DNA from: Rhizobium terrae
GTDB lineage: Bacteria; Pseudomonadota; Alphaproteobacteria; Rhizobiales; Rhizobiaceae
Direction of reading: 5' to 3'
Length of the DNA: 64,000 nucleotides
NCBI RefSeq assembly: GCF_003425685.1
Contig: NZ_QJKM01000002.1
Coordinates: 62,001 to 126,000 of the forward strand
In this document: in pieces, positions 61,269 to 64,000 of the stretch
Position numbering within the stretch: the first letter of the stretch is position 1
How the letters are laid out: every line of letters begins with the position of its first letter
Notes under the pieces: model-generated
Told to the model about the DNA's origin: nothing
What the model saw: only the letters and a program-made list of their open reading frames with translations
Databases searched by the model: none
Position numbers and translations under genes: made by a program

Positions 61269-62042
61269 ATGACGCTTCACCTTCCTGCCGGGCAAGACCC
61301 CGCCACACTGGCGACGACGCTGAATTCCGAACTGGAAAACCTCGATCTCCCGGGCCGGCTCGCGCTTGCCGCGACGCTCGGGCCGGCCGTCTTCACCACC
61401 TCGCTCGGCATCGAGGACCAGGTCATCACCGCGGCGATCGGCACGCATCGCCTTCCGGTCGAAGTCTCCACGCTCGAAACCGGGCGTCTCTTCAAGGAAA
61501 CGGTCGATCTGATCGGCGAGACGGAAGAGCGTTACGGCATGGAGATTCGCCGCTTCGTGCCCGAGCAGGACGATATCGACGCTTATGCCGAAAAATACGG
61601 CCTCAACGGCTTCTACGACAGCGTGGAGGCCCGCCACGCCTGCTGTCATGTGCGCAAGCTGAAGCCGCTCGCCCGGGCCTTGGCCGGCGCCGGCGTCTGG
61701 ATCACCGGGCTGCGCCGCGGCCAGTCCGGCAATCGCGCCACGACGCCGTTCGCCGAATATGACGCAGAACGTAACCTCATCAAGGTGAACCCGCTTGCCG
61801 ACTGGGACATCGAGACGATCCGCGCGCATGTGGCGGCCGAAGCGATCCCGGTCAATCCGCTGCATGCCCGCGGTTATCCCTCGATCGGCTGCGAGCCCTG
61901 TACACGCGCCATCAAGCCCGGCGAGCCGGAACGCGCCGGCCGCTGGTGGTGGGAAAACGACGAGAAACGCGAATGCGGTCTGCACGTGCCGGAAAGCGCT
62001 GTTGAATCCGTTCCGCAGGCGAGTTCCCAGATCGCGCGCTGA
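61269..62042 (+). CDS. cysH: APS/PAPS reductase (assimilatory, 4Fe-4S type)
   Basis: A 257-residue CysH. Cys125-Cys126 ('ARHACCHVRK') and Cys208/Cys211 ('GCEPCTRAI') are the 4Fe-4S ligands found in bacterial APS reductases, and Cys236 in 'RECGLHVP' is the catalytic thiol. It reduces activated sulfate to sulfite with thioredoxin. P-loop-like 'FTTSLGIEDQVI' is present. The start is ATG 61269. cysD follows after 39 bases, so cysH-cysD-cysN form an operon. Confidence 0.96.
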   Translation: MTLHLPAGQDPATLATTLNSELENLDLPGRLALAATLGPAVFTTSLGIEDQVITAAIGTHRLPVEVSTLETGRLFKETVDLIGETEERYGMEIRRFVPEQDDIDAYAEKYGLNGFYDSVEARHACCHVRKLKPLARALAGAGVWITGLRRGQSGNRATTPFAEYDAERNLIKVNPLADWDIETIRAHVAAEAIPVNPLHARGYPSIGCEPCTRAIKPGEPERAGRWWWENDEKRECGLHVPESAVESVPQASSQIAR

Positions 62043-62081
62043 ACTTTGTGTTTGTTTGAGACCGAATACCCGGAGACCGAA

Positions 62082-63035
62082 ATGCCCCTGTCAGTCCAGG
62101 AAACGGAAGTGAAGAACCCGCCCGTTTCCCGCCCGCCGCTCGATCCGCATCTGAAGGCCCTGGAAAACGAAGCGATCCATATCTTCCGCGAAGTGGCGGC
62201 GGAATTCGAAAAGCCGGTCATGCTCTATTCGATCGGCAAGGATTCGTCCGTCCTGCTGCATCTCGCCCGCAAGGCCTTTTATCCCGGCCGCGTCCCCTTC
62301 CCGCTCCTGCACGTCGATACGACCTGGAAGTTCAAGGAGATGATCCGGTTCCGCGACGAGATCGCCGAAAAATACGATCTCGACCTCGTGGTCCATACTA
62401 ATCCGCGCGGCAAGGCGGAGGGCATTACGCCCTTCACCCACGGCTCGGCACTTTATACCGACATCATGAAGACCGAGGCGCTGCGCCAGGCGCTCGACGC
62501 CGGCGGCTACGACGCGGCCTTCGGCGGCGCCCGGCGCGACGAGGAAGCAAGCCGCGCCAAGGAACGCATCTATTCCTTTCGCACGCCAGACCACAAATGG
62601 GACCCGCGCAACCAGCGCCCGGAGCTCTGGAATGTCTATAACGGCATGATCAAAAAGGGCGAGAGCGTGCGCGCCTTCCCGCTTTCCAACTGGACGGAAG
62701 TCGATATCTGGCGTTACATCCAAGCTGAAGACATCCCGCTCGTACCGCTCTATTACGCCGCCGAACGGCCTTACGTGGAACGGGACGGCATGATGATCCT
62801 CGCCGAGGACCCGCGACTGAAATTGCTGCCTGGCGAGACGATCCGGCGCGGCATGATCCGTTTCCGCACGCTCGGCTGCTTTCCGCTCACCGGCGCGATC
62901 CGCTCCACCGCATCCAACCTCGAAGAGGTGATCGCCGAGCTCGAGATCGCCACCGTTTCCGAACGCCAGGGCCGTGCGATCGACCGCGACCAGTCCGGCT
63001 CGATGGAAAAGAAGAAGCGCGAAGGATATTTCTGA
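62082..63035 (+). CDS. cysD: Sulfate adenylyltransferase subunit 2
   Basis: A 317-residue ATP sulfurylase subunit of the ATP-PPase family. PP-motif '[20 protein letters not shown]' at about residue 47-66, '[11 protein letters not shown]', and '[23 protein letters not shown]' (split) are the CysD hallmarks. The start at 62082 follows GGAG by seven bases. With CysN it makes adenylyl sulfate. It ends at 63035, one base before the cysN ATG. Confidence 0.97.
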   Translation: MPLSVQETEVKNPPVSRPPLDPHLKALENEAIHIFREVAAEFEKPVMLYSIGKDSSVLLHLARKAFYPGRVPFPLLHVDTTWKFKEMIRFRDEIAEKYDLDLVVHTNPRGKAEGITPFTHGSALYTDIMKTEALRQALDAGGYDAAFGGARRDEEASRAKERIYSFRTPDHKWDPRNQRPELWNVYNGMIKKGESVRAFPLSNWTEVDIWRYIQAEDIPLVPLYYAAERPYVERDGMMILAEDPRLKLLPGETIRRGMIRFRTLGCFPLTGAIRSTASNLEEVIAELEIATVSERQGRAIDRDQSGSMEKKKREGYF

Positions 63036-63036
63036 G

Positions 63037-64000
63037 ATGACCGCAACAGCAACGTCGACCTCTGCGACCATCCTGCCTTTCGCCGAACCCGCCAAGGCGG
63101 CGCGCGATACGCGGCCGCTGCGCCTCATCACCTGCGGCTCCGTCGATGACGGAAAGTCCACCCTGATCGGTCGCCTGCTCTGGGACACCAAGGCGGTGAA
63201 GGAAGACCAGGCTGTGACGCTTGCCCGCGACTCGGGCCAGCAGAACGATCTCGGCCTGCCGGACTTCGCCCTTTTGCTCGACGGCCTGCAGGCCGAGCGC
63301 GAACAGGGCATCACGATCGACGTCGCCTACCGTTATTTCTCGACCGACCGGCGCTCATTCATCGTCGCTGATACGCCCGGCCACGAGCAATATACCCGCA
63401 ACATGGCGACCGGCGCCTCGACTGCCGATCTCGCCATCCTGCTGACCGACGCCCGCGCCGGACTTCTGGAACAGACCCGGCGGCATGCCACCATCGCCGC
63501 ATTGATGGGCATCCGCCAGTTCGTGCTGGCGGTGAACAAGTTCGACCTCGTCGGCTATGACAGGGCCGTCTTCGACAAGATTTCCCACGACTTCCGCGAA
63601 CTGGCGCTGTCGCTCGGCGTACGCCAGGTGACCGCCATCCCGATGTCGGCGCTGAAAGGCGAAAACGTCGTCTACGCAGCCGACACCGCCATGCCGTGGT
63701 ATGACGGCCCGACGCTGATCGAGGCACTGGAGCTTGCAACCGTGCGCTCGACTCAGGCCGGCGGATTCCGTCTGCCGGTGCAGCGCGTCGTGCGGCCGGG
63801 CGAAAGCTTTCGCGGCTATCAGGGCACGGTTGCCGGCGGCTCGGTAAAACCGGGTGACAGCGTCGTTATCCTGCCCTCCGGAACCGTGGCCAATGTCAAG
63901 CAGATCGTCACCTTCGATCTGGTTCGCAACGCGGCGGTGGCGGGCGATGCGATCACGCTCGTGCTCGACCGGCAGGTGGACGTGGCGCGCGGCGACATGA
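63037..64000 (+). CDS. cysN: Sulfate adenylyltransferase subunit 1 (GTPase), 3' end beyond window
   Basis: An ATG at 63037 opens a frame that runs past the window end (321 complete codons seen). It is an EF-Tu-like GTPase: P-loop 'GSVDDGKSTLIGRLL', switch 'EREQGITIDVAYRYF', G3 'VADTPGHEQYTRNM', G4 'AVNKFDLVGY', G5 region 'PMSALKGENV'. It drives sulfate activation by CysD with GTP hydrolysis. Whether it is fused to APS kinase (CysNC/NodQ type) cannot be seen because the C-terminus is missing. Confidence 0.96.
   Translation, partial: MTATATSTSATILPFAEPAKAARDTRPLRLITCGSVDDGKSTLIGRLLWDTKAVKEDQAVTLARDSGQQNDLGLPDFALLLDGLQAEREQGITIDVAYRYFSTDRRSFIVADTPGHEQYTRNMATGASTADLAILLTDARAGLLEQTRRHATIAALMGIRQFVLAVNKFDLVGYDRAVFDKISHDFRELALSLGVRQVTAIPMSALKGENVVYAADTAMPWYDGPTLIEALELATVRSTQAGGFRLPVQRVVRPGESFRGYQGTVAGGSVKPGDSVVILPSGTVANVKQIVTFDLVRNAAVAGDAITLVLDRQVDVARGDM

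Noticed and set aside
61021..61272. 83-codon ORF in front of cysH that overlaps its start by ATGA
   Set aside because: Codon use is AT-rich at third positions, unlike the neighbours, the ORF starts inside the inverted repeat, and it shows no recognisable domain. More likely the cysH leader.

Overview
The window is a high-G+C chromosomal segment that looks like a member of the Rhizobiaceae (Rhizobium/Agrobacterium/Ensifer/Shinella range). The evidence is the betC-betB-betA choline-sulfate/betaine operon, an lpiA-acvB lipid-modification pair, the sbp-cysT-cysW-cysA and cysH-cysD-cysN sulfur genes, a TIGR03808-type Tat-exported beta-helix protein, a RIME-like double-palindrome intergenic repeat, and a FixK-type box. 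I cannot fix the genus from sequence alone. I saw no rRNA, tRNA, CRISPR array or replication origin.

Layout. 1-13.4 kb: housekeeping and stress genes (tail of an unknown protein, CorA, acylphosphatase, DUF2267-like protein, BrkB/YihY, HerA-like DUF853 ATPase, PhnA-domain protein, ABC-F ATPase with a possible leader peptide, a ComJ-like protein, a RibD-C reductase, a membrane-anchored M15-like peptidase, a VOC protein, and DUF1579/DUF899 next to a divergent MarR). 13.4-18.5 kb: two unrecognised genes, the Ohr/OhrR organic-peroxide pair with its operator, a methyltransferase, a small membrane protein and an APH-like kinase. 18.5-20.5 kb: an IS110-family transposase with a structured 3' noncoding region, then a carboxymuconolactone-decarboxylase-like protein. 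20.7-25.3 kb: two tandem L,D-transpeptidases, an Rrf2 regulator divergent from a thioredoxin-reductase-like flavoprotein across a long inverted repeat, and a Tat-exported hydrolase. 25.4-30.4 kb: ATP-dependent DNA ligase plus its metallo-beta-lactamase exonuclease, and an MFS exporter with a divergent MarR. 30.4-38.5 kb: PAS-GAF-GGDEF cyclase, TIGR03808 protein, two GSTs, a LysR with a divergent small protein, a DeoR and an SDR.

38.5-42.5 kb is a patchier, accessory-looking stretch. It holds an RHH/PIN toxin-antitoxin pair with an operator, a gene remnant, a decayed RIME-like copy, a type-II (R. etli class) asparaginase, DUF3750 and DUF1127 genes, and a candidate 24-residue small ORF with a near-perfect ribosome binding site and its own terminator. 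42.5-54.7 kb: quinone oxidoreductase, EAL-CBS-GGDEF protein, HdeD, betCBA (no betI here, but a BetI-like operator), a PIN-toxin remnant, DUF6644/DUF6152 genes and lpiA-acvB. 55-64 kb: sulfate import (sbp-cysTWA), a GreA-family factor, a nitrilase-family amidase, a cysteine-containing Rrf2 regulator, and assimilatory cysH-cysD-cysN, the last cut by the window end.

Functional links. Sulfate import, activation (CysDN) and reduction (CysH) are close together. BetC also releases sulfate from choline-O-sulfate while feeding choline to BetA/BetB for glycine betaine. LpiA makes lysyl-phosphatidylglycerol and AcvB is known to hydrolyse it. Ohr/OhrR, the Rrf2/TrxR-like pair and several GST/VOC/quinone reductases form an electrophile and oxidant defence set. 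Starts below were moved from the longest open frame where a Shine-Dalgarno sequence or family length supported it.
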